A stretch of DNA of 64,000 nt, taken from positions 2,256,976 through 2,320,975 of the forward strand of contig CM038215.1 in NCBI GenBank assembly GCA_021442155.1, in the 5' to 3' direction. The position numbers and the translations under genes are program-made. Shown one piece after another: positions 12,101 through 21,779 of the stretch (its first letter is position 1; every line of letters begins with the position of its first letter). Under the pieces are notes generated by a model, which saw nothing but the letters and a program-made list of their open reading frames with translations, was not told where the DNA came from and did no database searches. The DNA is from Cymbidium sinense. Taxonomy: Eukaryota > Streptophyta > Magnoliopsida > Asparagales > Orchidaceae.

Positions 12101-13184
12101 TAGCCAATCCCACAATGCTATGTGGAAAGTGTGTCGCGTCAGTGCTCCATGTGGTGCCAATAGGATTACAATTTAATTAGGCTTAATTAATCATTTATAA
12201 TGGATAAAACTTCTAAAACTCATAAAAAATCATAGAAAAATCAAAAAAATGCAAATAAATACTAATTTTAATGGTACTTCATAGGAGAATTTATTAATAT
12301 TTATCTTAACTAATTTTGAATAGTAATTAAGGTTTAATTAAAAAATTAATTAGCCTAATTACTCATTAATTACTAGAGCAATTAATCCCAAAAATTTATG
12401 GGCTAATTTATTGGGATGACCTATGCCTCCCATGATTTTCTTGGGATTTATTGCTCACTTAATTAGGAAAATTGACTAATTAAACCTTAACTACTCTTTT
12501 AAGTTAATTAATGATTAATTAATCCCATGAACAATAATGAATTGGTTAATTAAGTTTACTAATCATTGTTCAACAATAAGTGAACTAAGGAGTTAGGTTG
12601 AGCCCCTTTCCCTAAGTTCATTTCACACTTTTTTTAAAATGAAATTAATTAAGATTTAACTAATTAATTAAATCACTTAATCAAATTGAAATCATAATCA
12701 CATCAGGCCTTAATTAATTAAATCATGGGGGTAGATCTTTATGTGTATTATAACCTAAAAGAGTTTAATGAAATTATGGTTAGTCCACATATGTGGAAAA
12801 ACCATAAGAGTAATTAATTAAGTCCCTTAATTTAATTTACTATTAATCATGTGTCAATTGCATTAGACCCCTTTTATTTCCTAGGATTATTACAAGTTTA
12901 TTTTCCATGCATATCATGTTGGCTCATACTTAGTTAATTACTTTAAGGTGACATAAGTAAGGGTAATTAATTCATTTAATTAAAAGTTCAACTTAATTAA
13001 CCCATAAAATCAACTTAATTACATTTCCTTAAATTAAATCAAATAAATAATGTGGGAATGGGTTTAAAATAATAAGTGATGATTTCTCTTCTCCTTTTTA
13101 AATCAAATCAAATCCAAAACTTAACTAATAAAGAATCTTTGGTTTACTTGAAATAATCTTATTTGATTTGATCATCCTTAACCC
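9176..13184. mobile_element. Decayed LTR-retrotransposon segment of uncertain structure
   Basis: This block is bounded on the right by CCCTAAA DNA at about 13185. It has three parts. At 9176-11060, TTGACC/AATTGA/CAAACC words repeat in degenerate form, including a tandem repeat listed separately. At 11060-12170 base composition is more balanced, with gene-like complexity, a TATA-like cactatatgaac at about 11302 and a palindromic gggggtatacacccc at about 11321. At 12170-13184 it is TTAATTAA-rich. Together with the gypsy protease fragment on its left, this looks like LTR and/or leader sequence of the same element, but I could not define TG...CA ends or a primer-binding site. No open frame here shows a known domain. 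Confidence 0.45.
9390..9885 (+). repeat. Three tandem units of about 167 bp
   Basis: The phrase ggacttagccaaat recurs at about 9428, 9597 and 9762, preceded by catatgacct or catgaccca. It is followed each time by attttctcat/atcaatcat, then cttcaatcat, then aaatgaaatc words. Spacing is 165-169 bases. Units are diverged but collinear. Confidence 0.7.
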
Positions 13185-15488
13185 TAAAACAAACAGTAAA
13201 ATAAACCCTAAACCCTAAAATGTACAACCCTAAACTCTAAATCCTAAACCTTAAACCCTAAAAACCTAAGAACCTAAAAACCTAAACCTAAATTAAATAA
13301 AATGTAAAAATAAAATAAATAAAAAAACCTAAACCTTAATTAAATAAATAAATAAAATAGAATAAAACTTAAACTAAACTAAGCTAAACTAAACCTAAAC
13401 TAAAACTAAACTTAGAAATAAAATAAAAAAAATAAAACTAAACAAAATAAATTAAATAAAACCTAAACTAAACTAACAAAGAAAATAAACCTAAAAATAA
13501 AAAAAACCTAAATAAAATAAAAAATTAAATAAAATAAAAAAAATAAAATAAAATAAAATTAAATAAAAATTAAATAAAACTAAACTTTAAAAAATAAAAC
13601 AAAACACTAAAATAAATAAAAAAATAAAACCAAATACTATCTTAAAAAAACCTAACCTAAAATAAATAAAAAGCAGACCTAAACTAAAATAAACTAAACA
13701 AAAAAATAAATAAAACCTAAAAAACCTAAACCCTAAATAAATAAAATAAAATAAACTAAAATAAACCTAAACCTAAAACAAAATAATAATAAATAAACTT
13801 AAAATAAAAGCTAAAACCCAAAAAATTAAAATAAAACCTACATAAACAAAATAAAAAATAAAACATAATCTAAAAGTAAAATAAAATAAAACTAAACTAA
13901 AAATAAACATAAACTTAAACCTAAAGAAACTAAAATAAAAAAAAACTAAAATAAAAATAAATAATTAAACTAAACGATAAAATAAAATAAATGTAAATTA
14001 AAATATAGAATAAAATAAACTAAAATAAATAAAATAAAAACATAAACCTAAACATACTTGGTTTACTTAATTAAAAAACCAAACTAAACTAAACTTCAAA
14101 TCCTAAAACCCTTCCCAAGCATAAAATCTAAAACTAACCATAAACCCTAAACCATAAACTCTAAAAATAACCCTAAACCCTAAAATTACAACCTTAAACC
14201 CTAAACCTAAAACCCTAAACCCTAAAATACCTTAAACCCTAAACTTGAAATCCTAAACCTTAAAAGCATAAACCTTAAACTATAAACTAACCCTAAACAC
14301 TAAACCCTAAACCCTAATGCCTGAACCCTAAACCCTAAAACCCTAAATCCTAAACTAACCCTAAACCTAACTCCATAAACCAGAACCTAAAACCAAACTC
14401 AGTTTAACCACTAAATACTAAATGCTAAACCCTAACCCTAAACCAACAACCATAACTTAAACCTAAACCAAATCCTAAAAACTCTCCCCCAAACCTTAAA
14501 ACATAAAACCTAAACCTAAACTAAATAAAACCTAAATAAGATAATTAAAGAACCAAAACCTAAATAAAATAATAAAATAAAATAAAGTAAAAACCTAAAC
14601 CTAAACCTTAAAATTAAAGAAAATAAAATTGTAAAAATAAATTAAAACCTAAATAAAACTAAAAAAAATAAAAATAACTTTAAAATAAAAAACCTAAATA
14701 AAATAAAAAATAAACATAAAATAAAAATAAAATAAACCTAAAATAAAATAAAAAAGAACTAAATAAAAATTTGAACCTATAAAATAAACCTAAAAATAAA
14801 TAAAAAATAAAATCTAAACCCTAAACTAAAAAAAACCCTAAAACTAAATAAATAAAATAAATAAAATAAAATAAACTAAACCTAAACTAAAATAAAGTAA
14901 ACTAAAATAAACCTAAACCTAAACCTAAAATAAATAAAATAATAATTAAATTAAAATAAACCTAAAACTAAAAATTAAAACTTAAAATAAACCTATAATA
15001 AAACCAAAATCTAAACCTTAAAAAAAAATATAAATCAAACATAACCTAAAATAAAAATAAAACATAAACCTAAAAATAAAATAAAAATAAAACTCAACTA
15101 AAAAAATAAACCTAAACTAAAAATATACTAAAATAAAATCTAAAATAAATAAAACTAAATAAAATAAAAAGTAAACCTAAATATAAATAAAAAGTTAACT
15201 AACATAAAAAACTTAATATACTAAATAAACTCTTGTCTTTAAGTTTAAAAAACTTAAACCATAAATCCTAAACCCTAAACCCTAAACCCTAAACCATAAA
15301 CCCTAAACCCTAAACCCTAAACCATAAACCTTAAACCTACAACCTAAACCTTAAATCGTAAACCTTAACCCTAAACCCTAAACCCTAAACACCAAATGCT
15401 AAACCTAAACCTAAAGTAATAAAATAAATTAATAAATAAACCTAAACCTTAAAACCTAATAAATCTAAACCTAAACCTAAACCCTAAG
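13185..15488 (+). repeat. Telomere-like satellite array
   Basis: CCCTAAA-rich blocks (13195-13290, 14100-14460, 15250-15400) alternate with an AT-rich CTAAA/AAATAAAAT unit. The terminal motif, as tggtttacttaatt, is at about 14057-14072; a decayed version lies near 15230. The last 80 bases before 15489 contain the pre-GRP flank shared with the other copies (taaagtaa, aaataaatt, aaacctaataaa). Confidence 0.85.
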
Positions 15489-15970
15489 AATGGGAAAAAC
15501 CTTGATGGTAGGAACACCACCATCAACCAGCCTCAATCTAGATCTAGCAGTGGAGGCGAAGGCAGAGGTGGTGGTTACTGCAGTTGTGGTGGGGGATCTG
15601 GAGGTGCTAGTGGATATGGAGGTGGTGGTCAGAGCAATGATGGTTATGGAGGTAGGAGGAGCGATGGAGGTTGCAACCGTGGTGGTGGCGGAGGGAGAGA
15701 TTGGGGTTATGATAGTGGATCTCTCTACTTGAGAGGTTGGGGGTTTTGATGGGAACTAGAGAAACTGAAGAATGGTTGATCCGATCTACTGCTTATAGAA
15801 CTATGTCTTTACATTAGAGATGATTCTAATTTTTTAGGGTTTTTTTGCTATATGCATGCTCATTTTTGATCAATGTCATCACTTTTATCTTAGAAAACTT
15901 GGTGGGTTACTTGGTTGATGAAATCAAAAAAATAAATTTTGAATCTGAATTTGTTCTCTGTTAAAAAAAA
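15489..15970 (+). pseudogene. Glycine-rich RNA-binding protein retro-fragment, copy 2 (open frame)
   Basis: From AAT at 15489 to TGA at 15747-15749 the frame is open for 86 codons. It starts NGKNLDGRNTTINQPQSRSS (the last strand of the RRM in GRP7/CCR-type proteins) and continues with a glycine-rich tail containing GGGYCSCGGGSGGASGYGGG, RRSDGGCNRGGGGG and RDWGYDSGS. The usual ending (SRGGGGSDGNWRN in better copies) is lost to a frame change before the stop. There is no ATG in this frame at the start and the RRM core is missing, so a normal product is unlikely. The conserved 3' UTR follows, ending in A8 (15963-15970) beside CCCTAAA-type DNA. It is the only copy without an internal stop. Confidence 0.8.
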
Positions 15971-16197
15971 CTAGGCCCCAAACCCTATAAACTCTAAACC
16001 CTAAACCCTAAACCTTAACCCTAAAACCTAAACACAAAATCCTAAACCCTAAACCCCAAACCCTAAACACTAAACGCTAAACCCTAAACCCTAAACCCTA
16101 AACCCCAAACCCTAAACCTTAAACCCTAAATGCTAAAGCAACCCTAAACCCTAAACCCTATAAATCTAAAATCTAAACCTAAACTAAATAAAAAAAC
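15971..16197 (+). repeat. Telomere-like repeats
   Basis: This is a comparatively pure CCCTAAA block (CCCTAAAC, CCCCAAAC and CCTTAAAC variants) between the A tail of GRP copy 2 and the truncated end of the Copia element. Confidence 0.9.
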
Positions 16198-16990
16198 TAA
16201 TTTTCTTTTATTAAAAACTCTGTAAGCTCACTAGAAAGAGAGTATCCTAAGAAAATACCATCATCTAATTTGTATTCAAACATACCTAAATGCACTTTTC
16301 CATTATTCAAAATAAAACATTTACATCAAAATACATGAATGTGTTTAATCTTAGCATTTTTTCCAAAAAATAATTCATAGGGTGTCTTCTTCAAGAGTGG
16401 TCTAAAATAGATCCTATTCATCACATAACATGTAGTATTTATTATACTTAAAAAAAATATTTTTGTAATTTATACTCATCAAGCATAGATCTACTTAATT
16501 CAATTAATATTCTACTTTTTCTCTCTACTACTCCATTTGTTTGGGATGTTCTAAGTGCAAAACAATTATGTCTAATCCCATGTTCATCATAATAATCTTC
16601 AAATAATTTATTTTCAAATTTTCCACCATGATTAGTTTGAACCCTATTAATCAAAAGGCCTTGTTCTCTTTGAATATATTTAAAAAACTTTTTAAACTCA
16701 ACAAAAGCATCATCCTTGCAAGTTACAAACAAAACCCAAGTATATCTAGAGAAATCATCAATAATCACAAAACCATAATTTTTTCCACCGTGGTGCTAAT
16801 TGGACCAAATAAATCCATGTGCAACAATTCTAGAGGTCTAGAAGTAGAAACAATATTTTTTCTTGTAAATGAGCTTCTAGAATGCTTACCATGAATACAT
16901 GCATCACAAACATAGTTTGAATGAAAATTTAATTTTGGCAATCCAACTACTAAATCAAGTTTAGCAATTTTATTGAGTGTGTGCATGTTA
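16198..16990 (-). pseudogene. Copia integrase region (N-terminal zinc finger and part of the core)
   Basis: Minus-strand reading gives the end of the HHCC zinc finger (VCDACIHGKHSRSSF, about 16900), then STSRPLELLHMDLFGP with the first catalytic Asp, IIDDFSRYTWVLF, and FKKFFKYIQREQG. It continues with RVQTNHGGKFENKLF, then TSQTNGVVERKSR and LGYSL near 16250. In the family the second catalytic Asp lies in a [RS]SDHGGEF-like motif; here it reads TNHGGKF, so Asp is replaced by Asn. The frame is split near 16766 and again below 16448. Integrase joins cDNA into the host genome; this copy cannot be active. RT should follow and is missing. Confidence 0.87.
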
Positions 16991-17109
16991 ATATGACATA
17001 GTCTCCTATGTCATAACCATATATCATCATGAGTGCTTTTAAAATAAAGAAAATTTAAATTCACATAATGAAAGCTATCTAAATCAATGACATAAATATT
17101 TTTATGTCT

Positions 17110-17406
17110 TTATCCTACTAACAAAATATTTTCAATATTTTTTATAATACAATATGATGCATGAAATACCACATTCAAACCTTTATCACATAATTGACTA
17201 ATAGAAATTAAATTATGTTTTAATCCTTCTACTAGAAAAACTTTATCAAAATTGATAGAATTCTTACAAATATAACCAATGCCAATGATCTTTCCTTTTT
17301 CATTATCTCCATATGTAACAAATCCTCCATCACTTGATTCTAAAGTTGTGAATTTATCTTTATCTCCCGTCATATGTCTTGAACATCCACTGTCCAAGTA
17401 CCACAT
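17110..17406 (-). pseudogene. Copia protease / pre-integrase region
   Basis: The minus-strand frame begins MWYLDSGCSRHMTGDKDKF, with the retropepsin catalytic D-S-G triad intact. It continues with GGFVTYGDNEKGKIIG and VEGLKHNLISISQLCDKG, the typical copia protease to GAG-pre-integrase transition. The domain matches family spacing over about 98 codons. It is one piece of a gag-pol frame broken on both sides (stops below 17110 and between 17406 and 17470). Confidence 0.88.
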
Positions 17407-17469
17407 GCCTTCTTTGATTTTTCTTTGAAGGGATTCCTACAAAAGAAAATTACATGTTAACTTTTGGAA

Positions 17470-19130
17470 CCTAAATAGTTTTGGGTCGAAATTCTAAATT
17501 CAAAGCAAGATATCTTGCATGTGTGGTTTGTGTAGTGCTTGTACCTTTTAGTACTGATACATAAGAAGATTGCTTAGTATTTTCAAATTTATGTGCATAG
17601 CAAACAAATGAAATATGCCCTTTTCTATCATAATAGTTGCAACAAACATTAGTGTTTGCATATGGCTTAGCATAATAATTATAAGATATATGAGTGGGAT
17701 GTGTATGATGCAAATAATTTTTATTAGATGTTCTACTTGATGAAGCATTATAATAAACTTATGATTTCAAACATAATTCTAATCTTTCTTTTAATAAGAT
17801 ATTCTCTCTTTCAAGTTTACATACAAGGAACAAATATTTTTACTTTTTAAATTATCACATACATTTTTTAAATCAGAAAAATGCATATCTAAATTTTTAT
17901 GTTCTTTTTCTAAGGTTTTGTATTATTTTAATTATTTTATATTAAATAACTAAATTATTAAAAGCATTATCTAATTTATCATAAGATATAACATTACATA
18001 CCTCTTGAGAATCTAAGTCAGATTCTCCATTTTCCATAAGACATATATTGACCTCTTCATCTGATGAGCAAGTACTCAATTCATTTGAATCTAGATTGGC
18101 CAATAAAGCCTTCTTCTTCTTCTTGTGGTACTTTTTATCCTTCATATTTTTTCTTCTATCCACATCAATCTCTTTCTTCTTTGCTTCAAGAAGTTTTGGA
18201 CAATCACCTCTTATGTGTCCTTTACAATGGTAGAATATAATCCCTTCACTGCAAATTTCTTAGTTTGAAATTTATATTTTTAGATTTTTTATACCTTTGA
18301 TTCTTCTTCCTTAAAGTTCCCAAGCCTTTTGGATAGAATGACCACCTCATCACTATCACCATCCAAGCTTAAGGTGTTATGTTCATCACTATCATCAACT
18401 TGTAATGTAATGGATTTTCCTTTCTCCTTCTCCCTTTTGGCTGAGTTATCCATCTTATCCCTTTGAGCAATAACCTATTCATGTGTTATCAAAGAACCCA
18501 AAAGCTGATCAAGTGGATAAGTAAATAAATCCTTTGCTTCACAAATAGATGTTACTTTAGCTTCCCATTCTTTTGGAAGACATCTAAGAATCTTATAGAC
18601 TAAGTCTTGATTCCTAAATCTTTTTCCAAAAGAATCCAATGTGTTAATTATTTTTATAAATCTAGTATACATATCAGAAATAGATTCAGAAGGAGACATA
18701 TGAAATAACTCATATTCATGAACAAGGCTATTTATGTGAGCATCTCTAACTTCACTAGTTCCTTCATAAGTTATATTGAGTTATTCCATATTTCTTTTGT
18801 TGTATAACATAGAAATTTTCATGTAATCATTAGGTAATAAAGCACAATGTAAAGTATTACAAGCCATAGCATTTAATTCTTCAAGTTCTCTTTCAGCTGC
18901 AATCCATTCCTCAAAAGTTTTTCTACTTTAATGTCATTTACTTCTACTGTGAGTATATGATATTGATGTGTCAACATATACCACATGCCTGCATCTTGAC
19001 CTCTTAAAAATGTACTAATTCTAATTTACCAATAATCAAATGGTACACTATCTATAAGTGGAGGTCTATGAGTGGATTGTCCCTGGTAGTGAACCCTTTG
19101 GAAACCTTATGCCATAGTGAAAATATCTAC
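17470..19130 (-). pseudogene. Copia gag (UBN2-type) with zinc knuckles, broken
   Basis: Several minus-strand pieces belong together. At 18699-18475 is MSPSESISDMYTRFIKIINTL with KILRCLPKEWEAKV, a UBN2-type gag core. At about 18230-18190 is FYHCKGHIRGDCPKLLEAK, a CCHC knuckle whose first Cys is lost. At 18163-17942 is a Lys-rich then acidic segment (ELSTCSSDEE). At 17713-17471 is a second knuckle, CCNYYDRKGHISFVCYAHKF. Stops and frame changes separate them. The upstream part (18700-19130) carries recognisable but unopened gag sequence. Gag would form the nucleocapsid; this copy is non-functional. Confidence 0.8.
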
Positions 19131-19160
19131 TCTTGGATGTTAAGCTAATAAAAGATCCTA

Positions 19161-19175
19161 GGCTCTAATACTAAT
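19161..19175 (-). other. Copia primer-binding site (initiator Met tRNA)
   Basis: The minus strand reads ATTAGTATTAGAGCC directly after the LTR end (...CTCACA). It is a slightly decayed form of the plant copia primer site TGGTATCAGAGC, complementary to the 3' end of initiator tRNA-Met. Confidence 0.75.
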
Positions 19176-21368
19176 TGTGAGTCACTATAAAGAGGGGTGT
19201 GAATTGGGCGATATTAAAAATTTTAAAAGTTAAATCTTAAATTTTAATTTTAGTAGAAAATTAATGATTTTATAATGACAAGATACAATTCTTAATGCGC
19301 AAAAATAAAAGTACAATAAAGTAAGAGAGACAATTGGCACACAATTTTTTATGGTTCAAACCCCAAAACCAACATCCACCTACCCTAGAATCCATAAAAT
19401 GCAAAATAGCTTACAAATAGTACTCTCCTACAATGGGGCGAATATAACCCCTACAACAATATGTACTCTTTTACAAAGGGACAAGTTCAACCATAATATA
19501 AATTTTATAGCATGAAAAGAAAAATACAAAATAATAAATTTTGATAAAATATATCCCTCACAAATATACCAAGCTATCCAATTCAAAAAGTGATCTCACA
19601 ACTTATAAATGATCACTTTACAACTTAAAATTTGGCAAGATAAAATGCTCACTTAATATTGATTAAAAATAATAAAATAAATATCTTAAAGTGATCTTAC
19701 TAAGATGTTTATTTTATAACAATTTGTAGACTAATATAAAAATGATTTCAAAATAAATTCAGAATATTATTTTACGCAATAAAATAAATTTCAGCAAAGA
19801 AAAATTTATTTTATTTTAACCAAAAAGATGCTTTCAATTAAAGAAAATGATCACAAAATACTTAAATAAAATTAGTATATGATAGATTTAAGTAGGCTAG
19901 TAAGCTTCTAATTAAAAAGAGAGATCTAGCAAGTATGAAAATAATTTCAGCACAATAAATTAATTTAAAATGCTTAAAATAAACTTCTAAAATAGATTTA
20001 AGAATAAATGATCTTTCTAATAAGACTAATGAAGAAATACAAGAAACCAAAAGAAATTTGTAGAAGATAAAAATTTCAAGTTGAAATAAATTCTACAAAC
20101 TAACACAAGAGTTTTTCACAAAAAAATGATTGAAGAAACTTTGATGTGAAAAACTTTGACTTTGATGTCCAAAGACTAATCCACCAAAAAGTATAAATTG
20201 AAAAGAATAAATAGATGGTGAAAATAGTATGAACAACTAAAAAGGGATTAAGATCAAGAAAACAAATTTAAGTAATTTGAGAAAGCTTGCTTAGTTGAAG
20301 ATGTTGAAGCTTCCAAACCAAGGATTTGATCTTGTAATATTTGGAGAACACTTGGAAGGAAAATCTAGGAAATTTTCTCTTAGATTTCGGAGGATTTTGA
20401 ATTTGAATGAGGAATTCTTTCTTGAAGAGAATGAGGGCTTTTTATAAGCAAGAAGATCATTTTGAATTATTTCAAAAAATTTATTATTTTAACATCAATT
20501 TATCATATAATAATTTAATATTCAATAAAAATATAATTTGTTTTAAATAAATATTAAATTTAAACAACCAAAATTCGGCTATTCACATGGGCAAGTAAAA
20601 AATAATCAAATATGGCTCTTAGTATATCCAAAGCATATAGAATGCAATCATTATTAAAATCATCTAATGTTTGAAAAGTCATATTAAATTCAATTTTAAT
20701 CAAACGTGGGTCATGTAACCTATCAAATTAAAGAAAAAAGATCCAAGGAATCCGTTGGAGATGAAATCAGATATAAATTCCTTGATTATAAAATGACTTT
20801 GGCTAAAATACCAAATTTCACATATCTTTGTTAATTTTGAAATATGACATTTAAATATTACGATATAATTTATATATAATCATACATATGTTAGTTATCA
20901 TATAACCTTAAATTTAAATTTAAATTTTTAATTATATTAAATATATAAACTAATTTCTCTTAATAGTCATAATTTATTATCATTTTTTATTTTGACAATT
21001 CAAATGCTATGTATGAAACATATAATTGAATGTTAATCAGATAGAGATTTATATAAATTAACCTCATTATCATTATTTAAAATAAAAAAGAATAATATGT
21101 TAAGTTATGAGCAAATTGATTCATGTCAATGAACTCATATGAATTTTTAAGATAGTTATAAATGCATATAACCTAAAATATTATTATCTTGAGCTTCACA
21201 TTATCCATTTTGATCAATCTTTCATTCTTCTATTCTTGCAATTTCCTCAAACATATTATGAGACGTATTGGATATGTAATTAGAAATTAATATATCTAAA
21301 ACACATAAAACATACATTAGAACATCCAAGCATTTTTTTGTTATCATCAAAATTGATCGGATTAAACA
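19176..21368 (-). repeat. Copia 5' LTR
   Basis: On the minus strand it starts TGTTTAATCCGATCAATTTT, then GATGATAACAAA and TGTTCTAATG, a phrase typical of LTR starts in this copia group. It ends with GTGACTCACA just before the primer site. Length is about 2.2 kb with TG...CA termini. A TATA-like box lies at 20439-20448, leaving about 0.9 kb of U3. No second LTR exists in the window, so the boundaries rest on terminal motifs and on the adjoining GRP sequence. Confidence 0.7.
20439..20448 (-). promoter_or_regulatory. TATA-like box of the Copia LTR
   Basis: The minus strand reads CTTATAAAAAG followed by CCCTCATTCTC, a plausible core promoter within the LTR, with transcription running toward gag. 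Confidence 0.5.
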
Positions 21369-21779
21369 TGAGGCTCATTAAGCCAACAGGAGGTGGCAGT
21401 TATCAGAGTTGCGGTGGGGGATCTGGAGGTGCTGGTGGTGGTCAGAGCAGTGATGGTTATGGAGGTGGGAGAAGCGATAAAGGTTACATCCATTGCTATG
21501 GCAGAGGGAGAGATCGGGGATATGATGGTGGATCACGCTACTCGAGAGGTCGGTGGATTCGATTCCGGAGAAATTGAAGAACTATCGATCCAATGTGCTT
21601 ATGGAAATTGTATCTTTATAGATGATCTAGTTATCTAGGGTTTTTGATTTGCTCTATGCGTGCTCATTTTTCATCTATGTCATCATGTGTGTCTTAGAAA
21701 ACTTAATGTGCTACTTGGTTGATGAAATCAAAAAGAAGAAATATTGAATCTTAATTTGTTCTCTATTAGAAAAAAAAAA
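21369..21779 (+). pseudogene. Glycine-rich RNA-binding protein retro-fragment, copy 3
   Basis: The RRM end present in other copies is missing: the sequence begins at AGGCTCA, exactly where the Copia LTR ends. The glycine-rich tail is well kept in one frame to a TGA at about 21575-21577: GGGSYQSCGGGSGGAGGGQS, YGGGRSDKGY, then GRGRDRGYDGGSRYSRG. The shared 3' UTR (ttgatgaaatcaaaaagaag, then aaatattgaatct) ends in an A-rich run at about 21769-21779. The open frame begins with an ATG inside the LTR (21338), which is a chance fusion. This copy preserves the RDRGYDGGSRYSRG segment best. Confidence 0.8.

Larger units (their letters stand above)
16198..21368 (-). mobile_element. Ty1/copia retrotransposon, truncated (LTR-gag-PR-partial INT)
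   Basis: On the minus strand the order is 5' LTR (21368-19176), tRNA-Met primer site (19175-19161), gag with zinc knuckles, protease, and integrase up to the GYSLSSELTEF region that follows the integrase core. The element then stops at 16198 against CCCTAAA DNA. Reverse transcriptase, RNase H and the 3' LTR are absent. This gag-PR-INT order is diagnostic of Ty1/copia. Many frameshifts and stops show it is dead. The LTR's outer end lies directly against GRP copy 3, which lacks its usual first 50 or so bases, so the insertion or a later deletion cut that copy. Confidence 0.88.
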
